64,000 bases of DNA from an uncultured Opitutaceae bacterium. Lineage in GTDB: Bacteria; Verrucomicrobiota; Verrucomicrobiia; Opitutales; Opitutaceae. Positions 24,371 through 33,049 of the stretch are shown here, piece after piece. Location: NCBI GenBank assembly GCA_903862935.1, contig CAIOZY010000047.1:1-64000 (forward strand), written 5' to 3'. The notes below the pieces were generated by a model. The model was not told the DNA's origin. It did not search any database and saw nothing but the letters and a program-made list of their open reading frames with translations. How positions within the stretch are numbered: the first letter of the stretch is position 1; each line of letters begins with the position of its first letter. The translations under genes and the position numbers were made by a program.

Positions 24371-26026
24371 TCAGGGTCGGTTGGAGAAAAGGTAGTGGCC
24401 CCGGGACTCCCCGAGCAACCGATAATGGAACGTCGGATCCCCAAAAAGTTCCCGGACGTCGCCCTTGCGGGCGACCACGAAGGCCCTCTGCGGGCCGTCC
24501 CAGCGCCTGCGGAAGGCCTCCTCCGATACGAAGATGTCCCGGGCCTGCGGCCGCGGATCGTTCTCCGGCTCAAGCTCGCCCTGGAAGGCCACGATGGAAA
24601 CGCTGCGCCGGGCGTAGAAGGTGAAATCGTGGAAGAACTCGTGGTAGTGGTAGATCGGCTCGCCGGGGGCCGCCAGGCCCGCCGCCTGGAGCGCGAGATC
24701 CTTCGTTCCCGGCCGTTGGATCAGGGGCAGGGCCGCAACGAGAATGAGGTAGAGGGCCGCGGCTGAGGCAACCAGGGCCGCCAGGCCCGCCGTGGGTCCT
24801 CTCCGCCGGGAAAGCCAGGCGCAGGCGGCAGCGCCCCCGCCGAGGATAATCGCAACCGCCCAGCCGAAGGGCCTGAGGGTAGCCGCCTGGGCGGGGTCGT
24901 GGAGAACCCCGGGGACCCCGACCGCGACGGCAGCAGCCGCAGCCAGGAGCAGGCTCACCCCCGCCCCGATCCTCAGCCCCGGACGCAGGGCCGCGGGATC
25001 GCCCCGCAGCGCCTTCGAAAGCCAGGCCCCGATGAGGACCGCCAGCGGCGGAAGGACGGGCAGGATGTAGGGGATCAGCTTCGACTGCGACTTTGAGAAG
25101 AACGCAAAGATCACCACCGCCCACGCCGCCAGGAACCAGGCGTCGGCGTTCTCGCGGCGACGGGCCCAGCCGCCCGCAAGGGCCGAGCGCAGGGCGGCCC
25201 AGCCAAAACCCACCCAGGGGAAAAGCCCGAGGAGGACGACCGGGACGAAGTACCACATGGGCCCCGTCCTTCCATGCTGGGTCGTCGTGAAGCGCTCCCA
25301 CTGCTCGTGGATGAAATAAAAATGGGCCCACTGCGGGTTGCGCTGGGCGGCCAAAAGGTGCCAGGGGGCGGCAATGGCCAGGAACAGGGCAGTTCCCAGG
25401 GCCAGGTGGAGGGGCCTTAGGCGCCTCCACTGGTTGAAGACCGCAAGCCAGACGGCCATCACGGCCCCGGGCAGGAGGAACCCGATCAGCCCCTTGGATA
25501 GGGTTGCTAGCGCCGCGCACGCGTAGAGCCCGAGGAAAAGCCACCGGCGGGCCGCCCCTGGCGGCTCCCTGACGCCCAGAATGAAGCAGAATAGGGCGGA
25601 ACTCATAAGGACCGAGACCGCCATGTCGAGAATCAGGAGCCGGGCCAGGGCGAAGTACAGCAGCGAGGAGCCGAGGACCGCCGCAGCCGCCACACCGGCG
25701 TCGCGCCCGTACAGCCTCCGCGCCGCCCCGTAGGTGACAAGGATCCCCGCCAAGGCGAACAGGACGGGCGCCGTGCGGGCCGAGGCCTCCCCGGGGCCGA
25801 AGACACTCAGGCAGGCCGCAACGGCCCAATACCCGAGCGGCGGCTTCTCGAAATAGTTGACCCCGTCCAGCCGCGGGGTGACCCAGTCGCCGCTCGCCGC
25901 CATCTCCCGGGGAATCTCCGCGTAGCGCCCCTCGTCGGGGTTGGCGAGCGGCGCCCGGCCCAGCAGGGCAAAATAGAGGACCCCGAAGGCGACCAACAGC
26001 CCCGCAACGTCGCGCTTCCAGATCAC
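24371..26026 (-). CDS. arnT: Lipid A Ara4N transferase ArnT-like (GT39/GT83)
   Basis: A 551-residue inner-membrane glycosyltransferase that moves Ara4N from undecaprenyl phosphate to lipid A phosphates on the periplasmic side. The first periplasmic loop has PDEGRYAEIPREMAASGDW and the FEKPPLGYW motif typical of ArnT and GT39 enzymes, where the acidic residue is catalytic. About 12 hydrophobic spans follow, and the last 150 residues form a periplasmic domain. The start is GTG 26026, overlapping the yceI stop as GTGA. Without context it could be any GT39-type enzyme; the operon makes ArnT likely. Confidence 0.88.
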   Translation of the reverse strand: MIWKRDVAGLLVAFGVLYFALLGRAPLANPDEGRYAEIPREMAASGDWVTPRLDGVNYFEKPPLGYWAVAACLSVFGPGEASARTAPVLFALAGILVTYGAARRLYGRDAGVAAAAVLGSSLLYFALARLLILDMAVSVLMSSALFCFILGVREPPGAARRWLFLGLYACAALATLSKGLIGFLLPGAVMAVWLAVFNQWRRLRPLHLALGTALFLAIAAPWHLLAAQRNPQWAHFYFIHEQWERFTTTQHGRTGPMWYFVPVVLLGLFPWVGFGWAALRSALAGGWARRRENADAWFLAAWAVVIFAFFSKSQSKLIPYILPVLPPLAVLIGAWLSKALRGDPAALRPGLRIGAGVSLLLAAAAAVAVGVPGVLHDPAQAATLRPFGWAVAIILGGGAAACAWLSRRRGPTAGLAALVASAAALYLILVAALPLIQRPGTKDLALQAAGLAAPGEPIYHYHEFFHDFTFYARRSVSIVAFQGELEPENDPRPQARDIFVSEEAFRRRWDGPQRAFVVARKGDVRELFGDPTFHYRLLGESRGHYLFSNRP

Positions 26027-26583
26027 GGGATCACCAGCCTTCCCACCAGGCGAAATCTCACCTGGACAACCGGGTTGACCTTGAAGAAGAAGAACTTCCG
26101 GTACACGGGCAGCCCGTACTCGCGGGTGTCGAGCGACGCCGTCCCCTCCAGCACAAGCCCCTGCGGGTTGACGGAGACCATCACCGGGATCTGGACGTCG
26201 CGCTCGACCCCGTGCAGCCGGAGCCGGCCCCGGACGGAATACTGCCCCGAATCCCCGTGACCGGCGGAATCCAGGGTGAATTCCCCGTCGGGGAACTGAT
26301 CCATCTGCGCCCAGGAGTCCATTTCGGCGTCCCGCTCGTCGTCGCCCGACTTCAGGTCGGCGAACCGGAAATGGACGTCGGCGGTCACCACGTTGCCGAG
26401 CTCCCCGTCGACGGCGATCGACGCCGAAAACCGCTGCATGTGCACCGTGAAGGAGTCCGCGGTGGCCGACACGTCGATGTCGACGGCCGAGCGGGCCGGG
26501 TCGATGGCCAGCATTCCCACGTCCGCCACGGCGGCGGCCGGGCAGCCCAGGGCGGCAATGAGGGCAAGCATTCTCGGTTTCAC
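26023..26583 (-). CDS. YceI-family periplasmic lipid-binding protein
   Basis: A 186-residue exported protein: a signal peptide (MKPRMLALIAALGCPAAAVA) and then a YceI beta-barrel with DIDVSATADSFTVHMQRFSA, VTADVHFRFADLKSGDDERD and the ending RFRLVGRLVIP. YceI-type barrels bind polyisoprenoids in a central cavity. It is the first gene of the arn operon, starting with GTG 26583, and its stop overlaps arnT. A putative promoter lies about 45 bases upstream. Binding of undecaprenyl-linked Ara4N is an inference from operon position, not visible in the sequence. Confidence 0.84.
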   Translation of the reverse strand: MKPRMLALIAALGCPAAAVADVGMLAIDPARSAVDIDVSATADSFTVHMQRFSASIAVDGELGNVVTADVHFRFADLKSGDDERDAEMDSWAQMDQFPDGEFTLDSAGHGDSGQYSVRGRLRLHGVERDVQIPVMVSVNPQGLVLEGTASLDTREYGLPVYRKFFFFKVNPVVQVRFRLVGRLVIP

Positions 26584-26628
26584 GCAGGGGCCGTTGTGAG
26601 CCCGGAAGGTTTCCCTAATTCCGCTCGA

Positions 26629-26657
26629 ATATCAAACCAAGCTTTGTACTGTGGCAA
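26629..26657 (-). promoter_or_regulatory. Candidate sigma-70-type promoter for the yceI-arn operon
   Basis: On the minus strand TTGCCA (26652-26657) is followed after exactly 17 bases by TGATAT (26629-26634). The -35 matches consensus at five of six positions, the -10 at three. No PmrA-like direct repeats (CTTAA spaced by five) were seen nearby. Confidence 0.4.
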
Positions 26658-26684
26658 TTCCCAGCTCGATCCGGCTTCCGACCC

Positions 26685-27794
26685 ATGCCCCCAACCCGCA
26701 CCTTCACCTTCGTCTGTGGCCAGGACGACTACCTGGTGTCCCGGACGGGCCAGGACCGCTTCGCGGCCCTGGCCGCGGGAACGGCCGACGATCTCTCCCG
26801 GGAGGTGATCAGCGGATTTGCCGGAACGGTCGACGAGGTGGCGCAGGCCGTGAACCGGCTCCGCGAGTCCGTGCAGACCCTGCCCCTGTTCGGGGGGCGC
26901 AGGGCCGTTTGGCTCAAGGACGTCAACTTCCTCGGCGACACGCCGGCGGGGCGGGCCGAGTCCACCGAGGCCCTAGTCGACGATCTCAGGCAGGTCCTTG
27001 AGGCCGTCAACCCGGCCGAGGCCGCGGTCCTGATCACCGCCTGCCCGGTGGATCGCCGCCGCTCGTTTTTCAAGTGGTGCGAGAAGAACGCCGATTTTCT
27101 CCTCGCCGACTCAGGCGGAGGGGAAGGGCTCGCGGAGGTCGCCATCGAGGAGGCGAAAGCCCTCGGGGCCTCCTTCGGTCCCGGCGCGGCCGAGCTTTTG
27201 CTCGAGCGGGTGGGCTCTAACGCGCGGCTGCTCGTGGAGGAGACCCGCAAGCTCGCAAGCTACGCGGCCCGCCCCGGCGGCGGCCCCGTCACGATCGCCG
27301 AGGGCGACGTGGCGGAACTGACCCCAAACGTCGCCGAGGGGGACTTCTTCGAGTCGGCCGAGGCCTTCTTCAGCGGGGACCTTCAGTGGACGCTCGCGGC
27401 TCTCCACCGCCACTTCTTCACCGGGGGGGACGCCCGGCCGGTGATCGCCTCGCTGCAGAACCGCAACCGGCTGCTGCTGCAGATGCGCGCCCTGGTAGAC
27501 GCGGGCGGCGCCCGGCTGGACCCCCGGGGCGGGCTCCAGGGCCTGGCGGACGCGGCATCCTCGCACGCCGAAAAGTTCGGCGAGGCGGCCGGCGTCAAGA
27601 GCTCCTACAACATCTTCACCCAGCACCCCTACTACCTGGGCAAGCTCGCCTCCTCGGGAAAGCTTCCGGGCCTGCGGCGCCTGATCGACAACCAGCAGGA
27701 GTTTGTCGCCGCCTTTGAGGAGATCATCCGCCGGCCGGACGAGCAGGAGGAGGTCTTGAGGGACCTGGCGGTGCGTTGCCTGGCGGGAAACTGA
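26685..27794 (+). CDS. holA: DNA polymerase III subunit delta
   Basis: A 369-residue clamp-loader subunit that opens the sliding clamp during replication. The N-terminal FTFVCGQDDYLVSRTGQ and the following helical/Rossmann-like domain, with LPLFGGRRAVWLKDVNFL, match HolA, and the C-terminal helical collar contains AEAFFSGDLQWTLAALHRHFF and NIFTQHPYYLGKLA. Sequence conservation in this family is low, but the order and length fit well. It is divergent from yceI and followed 77 bases later by the DUF2911 gene. Confidence 0.85.
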   Translation: MPPTRTFTFVCGQDDYLVSRTGQDRFAALAAGTADDLSREVISGFAGTVDEVAQAVNRLRESVQTLPLFGGRRAVWLKDVNFLGDTPAGRAESTEALVDDLRQVLEAVNPAEAAVLITACPVDRRRSFFKWCEKNADFLLADSGGGEGLAEVAIEEAKALGASFGPGAAELLLERVGSNARLLVEETRKLASYAARPGGGPVTIAEGDVAELTPNVAEGDFFESAEAFFSGDLQWTLAALHRHFFTGGDARPVIASLQNRNRLLLQMRALVDAGGARLDPRGGLQGLADAASSHAEKFGEAAGVKSSYNIFTQHPYYLGKLASSGKLPGLRRLIDNQQEFVAAFEEIIRRPDEQEEVLRDLAVRCLAGN

Positions 27795-27871
27795 GGGTCT
27801 GTCTCGCCGGGGCTCAAAAATCCGCCCCCGCTCTCTGGACACGGCGGCCGACCTCGCTTACAGGTCTGGCC

Positions 27872-28723
27872 ATGAAACGCATGATCCTTCCCGTCCTTTC
27901 CGGACTTGTCCTGGCCACCGGTCTGTTTGCTCAAGCCCCGAAGCTCACCACACCCGCCGCCAGCCCCGCCTGCACCCTCAAGCAGCGGGTCGGCCTCACC
28001 GACATTGAGGTGACGTATTCCCGTCCCAGCGCCAAGGGCCGCAAGGTCTTCGGCGAGCTGGTTCCCTACGGCGAGGTCTGGCGCGCCGGAGCGAACGCCT
28101 CGACCAAGGTGAGTTTCAGCACCGCGGTCAAACTGAACGGCGCCGCCATCCCCGCCGGGACCTACGCCATGTACGCGATTCCCGGCGAGAAGGAGTGGAC
28201 CGTGATCATCGACAAGGACACGAGCCTGTGGGGAGCCTACAACTACGACCCCAAGGGGGACTTGGTGCGCTTCTCCGCAATTCCCCAAGCACTCGACCAC
28301 CCGGTGGAAACCTTCTCGATCGGCTTTGACAACCTGCGCGACGAGTCGGCGACCCTGTGCCTGTGCTGGGAGAAGACCTGCGTGCCGCTCAAGCTCGAGG
28401 TGAGCGTGGTCGAGCCCGTTCTCGCCCAGATCAAAGCAGCCATGGCCTCCTCGGGCAAGAAGCCCTACGCCCCCGCGGCCCAGTTTTACCTCGAGCACGG
28501 CATGGACCTCAAGCAGGCCATGGCCTGGGTCGACGCTGCCATCGCTGAGAAGGAGACCTTCGGCATCGTGTACCTCAAGGCAAAGATCCTCGCCAAGGCC
28601 GGTGACAAGGTCGGGGCCGTGGCCGCGGCCAAGCACTCGATCGAGCTCGCCGGGAAGGTAGAGGGGGCCGTCAAGGAAGAGTACATCCGGCTGAACAACG
28701 AGCTGATCTCGAGCCTGCACTGA
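27872..28723 (+). CDS. DUF2911 protein, exported
   Basis: A 283-residue protein with a signal peptide (MKRMILPVLSGLVLATGLFA). The DUF2911 signature is clear: VTYSRPSAKGRKVFGELVPYGEVWRAGANA split by family spacing, then IPAGTYAMYAIPGEKEWTVIIDKD and WGAYNYDPKGDLVRF. The C-terminal 70 residues are helical, with a TPR-like pair (YLEHGMDLKQAMAWVDAAI). No activity is known for the family. ATG 27872 is used because upstream codons overlap holA. Its TGA shares one base with the start of the PIG-L gene, so the two are coupled. Confidence 0.88.
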   Translation: MKRMILPVLSGLVLATGLFAQAPKLTTPAASPACTLKQRVGLTDIEVTYSRPSAKGRKVFGELVPYGEVWRAGANASTKVSFSTAVKLNGAAIPAGTYAMYAIPGEKEWTVIIDKDTSLWGAYNYDPKGDLVRFSAIPQALDHPVETFSIGFDNLRDESATLCLCWEKTCVPLKLEVSVVEPVLAQIKAAMASSGKKPYAPAAQFYLEHGMDLKQAMAWVDAAIAEKETFGIVYLKAKILAKAGDKVGAVAAAKHSIELAGKVEGAVKEEYIRLNNELISSLH

Positions 28724-31218
28724 TGGCGCTGATTGCCCGGATCGGCCTTGCTGCCGCCCTCGCAGCCGGCCTCGGCGCAGCCCCAGCACGCGCCGAGGTC
28801 CCTCCGGAGTCGGCCTCTGGGATCCTGCTTGAACTCCAGGGCTTCCGGGAGCTGGGGAGCGTCCTGTACATCGCCGCCCATCCGGATGACGAGAACACGA
28901 GGCTGATCGCCTGCTTTGCGCGCGGCCGCGGCTACCGGACCGGGTACCTGTCGCTCACCCGCGGCGACGGGGGCCAGAATCTGATCGGTCCGGAGCTCGA
29001 CGAGGAGTTGGGGGCAATCCGCACCCAGGAACTCCTCGCCGCCCGCCGGATCGACGGGGGCGTGCAGTTCTTCAGCCGGGCCCGGGACTTCGGATTTTCC
29101 AAGGACTACCGGGACACGCTGCACCGCTGGGACCGCGACCAGGTCCTCTCCGACATGGTCCGCGTGATCCGCACCTTCCAGCCTGATGTCCTTGTCACGC
29201 GCTTCTCTGCGGTTCCGGGCGGAACCCACGGGCACCACACGGCCTCCACCGTCCTCGCCCTCGAGGCCTTCCGCATGGCGGGCGACCCGAAGGCCTTCCC
29301 CGAACAGCTTTCAAGCCTGCGGCCCTGGCAGCCCCGCCGCATCCTGTGGAACGCCTGGTCCTTCGGCCCGCGCGGCCGGCCCGTTACCGACTCCCCTCCC
29401 CCGGGTGCAATCCGGCTCGACGCGGGCGGATACCAGCCCCTACTGGGCGAGTCCTTCGGCGAGATCGCTGCCCTGAGCCGCTCGATGCACCGCAGCCAGG
29501 GAAATGGAACCCGGCTCACCCGGGGCTCGAGCCCGGAGTACTTCCAGGTGCTCGCGGGGGAGCCCGCGAAGTCCGACATCTTCGAGGGGATTGACACGAC
29601 CTGGGGCCGCTACCCGGGCGGCGCCGCGATAGACCGGCTGGCCGCGCAGGTCCAGGAGCGGTTCAATCCGGAAAACCCCGCGGCGAGCGTTCCCGACCTG
29701 TTAGGGGTGAGGAAGGCCCTCGCCGCCCTCCCGGGCGACGGAGCTCTCGCCTCCAAACTCTCCCAGCTTGACCTGATTATCCAGGGCTGCCTCGGCCTCC
29801 ACGTCGAGACAGCGGCGCCCGTGGCCGAGCTCGTCGCTGGCGAGAAAGTGGTGCTGCGCCACACCGTCATCGCGAGGGCTGGCTTCCCCGTGCGCTGGGT
29901 CGGAGTCCGCTATCCGGGGCCAAGACCGGCATTTGTCGCCACTGGAGTCGACCTGGTCCCCAATCAGCCCGCCAGCTGCGAGGATGTCCGGTCCTTTCCG
30001 GCGGGAACCCCGCCGAGCCAGCCCTACTGGCTGCGCGAGCGGGGCACGGCCGGGATGTTCCGCGTGGACGACCCCTCCCTTATCGGCCTTCCGGAGAACC
30101 CGCCGGCCATGCCCGTTGAGCTCGTCTTCGAACTTGGGGGACAGACCCTTTCCGTGCCCGGGGAACCCGTCCAGGTGACCGTGGATCCCGCCCGCGGCGA
30201 GGTGCGCCGCCGGCTGGAGGTCATTGCGCCGGTTTCGCTCGAGTTCGGGCACGACCTTGAGCTTTTCACCCCGGGAACCCCCCGGTCCGTCTCAATCGAG
30301 GTCTCCGCCTCGAGGGCAGGTTCCTCGGGCAACCTGATGCTCGGGGCCCCCTCCGGATGGACCGTGGCGCCCTCTAGCCTTCCCTTCCGGCTCACGGCCG
30401 CCGGCGACCGCGCCCATCTCAGCTTCACGGTGACCCCGCCGGCAAGTCCGTCCACGGCCGTCCTCGCCGCGGAGGCCGACGTTTCCGGAGAGCGGTGCAC
30501 CACCCGGCGGATTGAGATCCGCTACGAGCATATCCCCCAGATCCTGCTCCAGCCGCCGGCCGAGATGAAGGCCATCTGCCTGGACCTGAAGATCCGCGGC
30601 TCGCGAATCGGCTACTTGCCCGGGGCCGGGGACCGGGTTGCGGAATGCCTGGAGCGGATGGGCTACTCGGTCGACCTCCTCTCCGCAGGGGATCTGGCGC
30701 CCGAGCCGCTTCGCAGGTTTGACGCGGTCGTGGTCGGGGTCCGGGCCTTCAACACGCGGGCTGACCTCGGGACCGCGCTGCCGGCCCTGACCGCATACGC
30801 GCAAGCCGGGGGCACGGTGGTGGTACAGTACAACACCTCCGGATCGCTCCTTTCGGACCGGCTCGCCCCCTACGACCTGTCGATCTCTGACGGGCGGGTG
30901 ATCGACGAGGCCTCCCCGGTGACCTTCCTTGCGCCGGACCACCCGGCCCTCACCGGGCCCAACAGGATCGCAGCCGGGGACTTCTCCGGGTGGGTGCAGG
31001 AGCGGGCCCGCTACCTTCCAAAGAGCTGGGACAGCCGCTTCACCGCGCTTGTGTCCTGCCACGATCCCGGCGAGGTGGCGCAGGCCGGGGGGATCCTTGT
31101 TGCCCGTTGCGGCAGGGGATACTTCGTGTACACCTCCTTCTCGTGGTTCAGGCAGTTGCCCGACGGCGTGCCGGGTGCCTACCGGATCTTCGCCAATCTC
31201 GTTTCCCTGGGAAAATGA
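28723..31218 (+). CDS. Large exported PIG-L (LmbE-like) deacetylase
   Basis: An 831-residue protein with a signal peptide and an N-terminal LmbE/PIG-L zinc deacetylase domain: AAHPDDE at residues 51-57 and GGTHGHHT near residue 165 provide the metal ligands and catalytic Asp. Residues 340-600 are beta-rich (probable Ig-like or NEW3-like domains), and the last 210 residues look like a ThuA/glutamine-amidotransferase-like Rossmann domain (DAVVVGVRAFNTRADLG). Multi-domain PIG-L proteins like this are common in Bacteroidota and Verrucomicrobiota and probably act on N-acetyl sugars outside the cytosol. It overlaps DUF2911 by one base and the micro-ORF by four. Confidence 0.88.
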   Translation: MALIARIGLAAALAAGLGAAPARAEVPPESASGILLELQGFRELGSVLYIAAHPDDENTRLIACFARGRGYRTGYLSLTRGDGGQNLIGPELDEELGAIRTQELLAARRIDGGVQFFSRARDFGFSKDYRDTLHRWDRDQVLSDMVRVIRTFQPDVLVTRFSAVPGGTHGHHTASTVLALEAFRMAGDPKAFPEQLSSLRPWQPRRILWNAWSFGPRGRPVTDSPPPGAIRLDAGGYQPLLGESFGEIAALSRSMHRSQGNGTRLTRGSSPEYFQVLAGEPAKSDIFEGIDTTWGRYPGGAAIDRLAAQVQERFNPENPAASVPDLLGVRKALAALPGDGALASKLSQLDLIIQGCLGLHVETAAPVAELVAGEKVVLRHTVIARAGFPVRWVGVRYPGPRPAFVATGVDLVPNQPASCEDVRSFPAGTPPSQPYWLRERGTAGMFRVDDPSLIGLPENPPAMPVELVFELGGQTLSVPGEPVQVTVDPARGEVRRRLEVIAPVSLEFGHDLELFTPGTPRSVSIEVSASRAGSSGNLMLGAPSGWTVAPSSLPFRLTAAGDRAHLSFTVTPPASPSTAVLAAEADVSGERCTTRRIEIRYEHIPQILLQPPAEMKAICLDLKIRGSRIGYLPGAGDRVAECLERMGYSVDLLSAGDLAPEPLRRFDAVVVGVRAFNTRADLGTALPALTAYAQAGGTVVVQYNTSGSLLSDRLAPYDLSISDGRVIDEASPVTFLAPDHPALTGPNRIAAGDFSGWVQERARYLPKSWDSRFTALVSCHDPGEVAQAGGILVARCGRGYFVYTSFSWFRQLPDGVPGAYRIFANLVSLGK

Positions 31219-31346
31219 CTCCGCCGGAGGATGAGTCGACCGGACTGCCCGGACTGCGCTCCTGGAGGGCCGTCTACTTGGCCGTCCTGGGGGTGTTTGC
31301 CGCCTGGGTTGCCCTGCTGCTCCTGCTGACCCGGATGTTCTCGTGA
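31215..31346 (+). CDS. 43-residue single-span membrane protein between PIG-L and symporter
   Basis: A small gene revealed by its junctions: ATG at 31215 overlaps the upstream TGA (ATGA), and its own TGA at 31344-31346 overlaps the GTG start of the symporter (GTGA). The peptide has a polar, acidic N-terminus (MTPPEDESTG), a Trp-Arg pair, and a single hydrophobic span VYLAVLGVFAAWVALLLLL ending near TRMFS. It may be a small accessory subunit of the symporter, by analogy with the small membrane proteins encoded beside some solute:sodium symporters, but it does not resemble one I know. Confidence 0.75.
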   Translation: MTPPEDESTGLPGLRSWRAVYLAVLGVFAAWVALLLLLTRMFS

Positions 31347-33049
31347 ACGCGCTCGACTACCTGGTCCTGGTCGGGGCCCTGCTCGGAATCGCAGTCTACG
31401 GAATGTGGCGAACGCGGCACCGGGACACGCTGGGCTCGTACCTGCGGGGTTCCGGAACCGCGGGATGGGCCGCGATCGGCCTGTCGGTCATGGCGACCCA
31501 GGCGAGCGCCATAACCTTTCTGTCTACCCCCGGCCAGGGCTACGAATACGGCCTGGATTTCGTCCAGAACTACTTCGGGGCGCCCTTCGCGCTGATGCTG
31601 ATCGCCGCGGTCTTCCTGCCCATCCTGCGCCGGCTCGGGGTCTTCACGGCCTACGAATATCTGGGACGGCGGTTTGACGGAAAGACGCGCCTGCTGGGCA
31701 TGTCGCTGTTTCTCCTCCAGCGCGGGCTCGCTGCCGGGATCACGATCTATGCCCCTGCCATCGTCCTGTCCGCCCTGTTTGGCTGGCGGCTGGACGCCAC
31801 GATCGTCCTGACGGGCCTGCTCGTTGTCGTCTACACGGTCGCCGGGGGAAGCGACGCCGTCACGATCACCCAGAAGTACCAGATGGGGATTATCTTCGCG
31901 GGCCTGCTGGCCGCCTTTGCGGTCCTCATCCGCAGGCTTCCCGCCGGAGTTTCCGCCTCCGACGCGCTGGTTGTTGCCGGGGGGTTCGGCCGGCTGCACG
32001 CCGTCGACTTCTCGCTCGATGTGCACCGGCGCTACACGTTTTGGTCGGGGCTTCTGGGCGGGTTCTTTCTCGCCCTGTCCTACTTTGGCACCGACCAGTC
32101 CCAGGTTCAGCGCTACCTGGCCGGAGCGTCCCTAAAGGAGAGTCGGCTCGGACTCATGTTCAACGCGGTCTTCAAGATCCCGATGCAGGCCTTTATCCTG
32201 CTCTTGGGGGCGCTTGTCTTCGCCTTTTACCAGTTCGAGAGGCCGCCGATCGTCTTCAACCCGGCCGCCGCAGCGGCGGCAGTTGGGGCGGACTCAGGGA
32301 AACTGCAGAAGCTAGAGGCGGACTTTTCCTCGATCCACGCCCAGAAGCGCCTGTGGATCGGGCGCTGGCTCGAGGCTCGCCACTCGGGGGACGCAGCGGC
32401 GGAGGTCGCCGCCCGCTCCGAGGCCCTCGCCCAGGGCCGGCGGGCCGACATGGTGAGAACGCAGGTGCGCTCGGTCCTGCTCCGGCCCGGCCCGGCCGGA
32501 GCCGAAGCCAACGACGCCGACTACGTCTTTATCCGGTTCGTAATCGACCACCTGCCCCACGGTCTCGTGGGACTTCTGGTCGCGATGATTCTCGCCGCAG
32601 CAATGTCGTCCAAGTCCGCGGAGCTAAACGCGCTGGGTTCGGTGACAACCGTGGACCTATACCGCAACGCGGTCCGGCCGGGGGCCGACGACGCCCACTG
32701 CCTCGCCGCCTCGCGCTGGTTCACCGCGCTGTGGGGGCTGGCCGCGATCGCCTTCGCCCTGTTCGCGCGCCTCGCCGAGAACCTGATCCAGGCGATCAAC
32801 ATCCTCGGCTCGGTCTTCTACGGGGTCATGCTCGGAATCTTCCTCGTGGCTTTCTTCCTGAAGCCGGTGCGCGGAACGGCGGTCTTCTGGGGGGCGATCG
32901 GGGCCCAGGCGCTGGTCTTCGCCCTGTATGCCGCGCTCACAATCAGCTACCTGTGGTACAACCTGATCGGCTGCGCGGCCTGCGTCGGCCTAAGCCTTGC
33001 GATCCAGGCCGGCATCGGGTTCGGCACCCGGGAGGATAGGCACGCATGA
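31343..33049 (+). CDS. Sodium:solute symporter (SSS family)
   Basis: A 568-residue inner-membrane transporter with about 13 hydrophobic spans. Family features include ATQASAITFLSTPGQGYEYGLDF near residue 52, the FTAYEYLGRRFDGKTR loop and GGSDAVTITQKYQM. About 100 polar residues are inserted at roughly 297-395, between the core spans, and are rich in Ala, Glu and Arg; this is longer than in PutP-type members. The solute is unknown; sugars such as glucose, galactose or sialic acid are common in this branch. It starts with GTG 31343 and overlaps both neighbours by four bases. Confidence 0.9.
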   Translation: MNALDYLVLVGALLGIAVYGMWRTRHRDTLGSYLRGSGTAGWAAIGLSVMATQASAITFLSTPGQGYEYGLDFVQNYFGAPFALMLIAAVFLPILRRLGVFTAYEYLGRRFDGKTRLLGMSLFLLQRGLAAGITIYAPAIVLSALFGWRLDATIVLTGLLVVVYTVAGGSDAVTITQKYQMGIIFAGLLAAFAVLIRRLPAGVSASDALVVAGGFGRLHAVDFSLDVHRRYTFWSGLLGGFFLALSYFGTDQSQVQRYLAGASLKESRLGLMFNAVFKIPMQAFILLLGALVFAFYQFERPPIVFNPAAAAAAVGADSGKLQKLEADFSSIHAQKRLWIGRWLEARHSGDAAAEVAARSEALAQGRRADMVRTQVRSVLLRPGPAGAEANDADYVFIRFVIDHLPHGLVGLLVAMILAAAMSSKSAELNALGSVTTVDLYRNAVRPGADDAHCLAASRWFTALWGLAAIAFALFARLAENLIQAINILGSVFYGVMLGIFLVAFFLKPVRGTAVFWGAIGAQALVFALYAALTISYLWYNLIGCAACVGLSLAIQAGIGFGTREDRHA

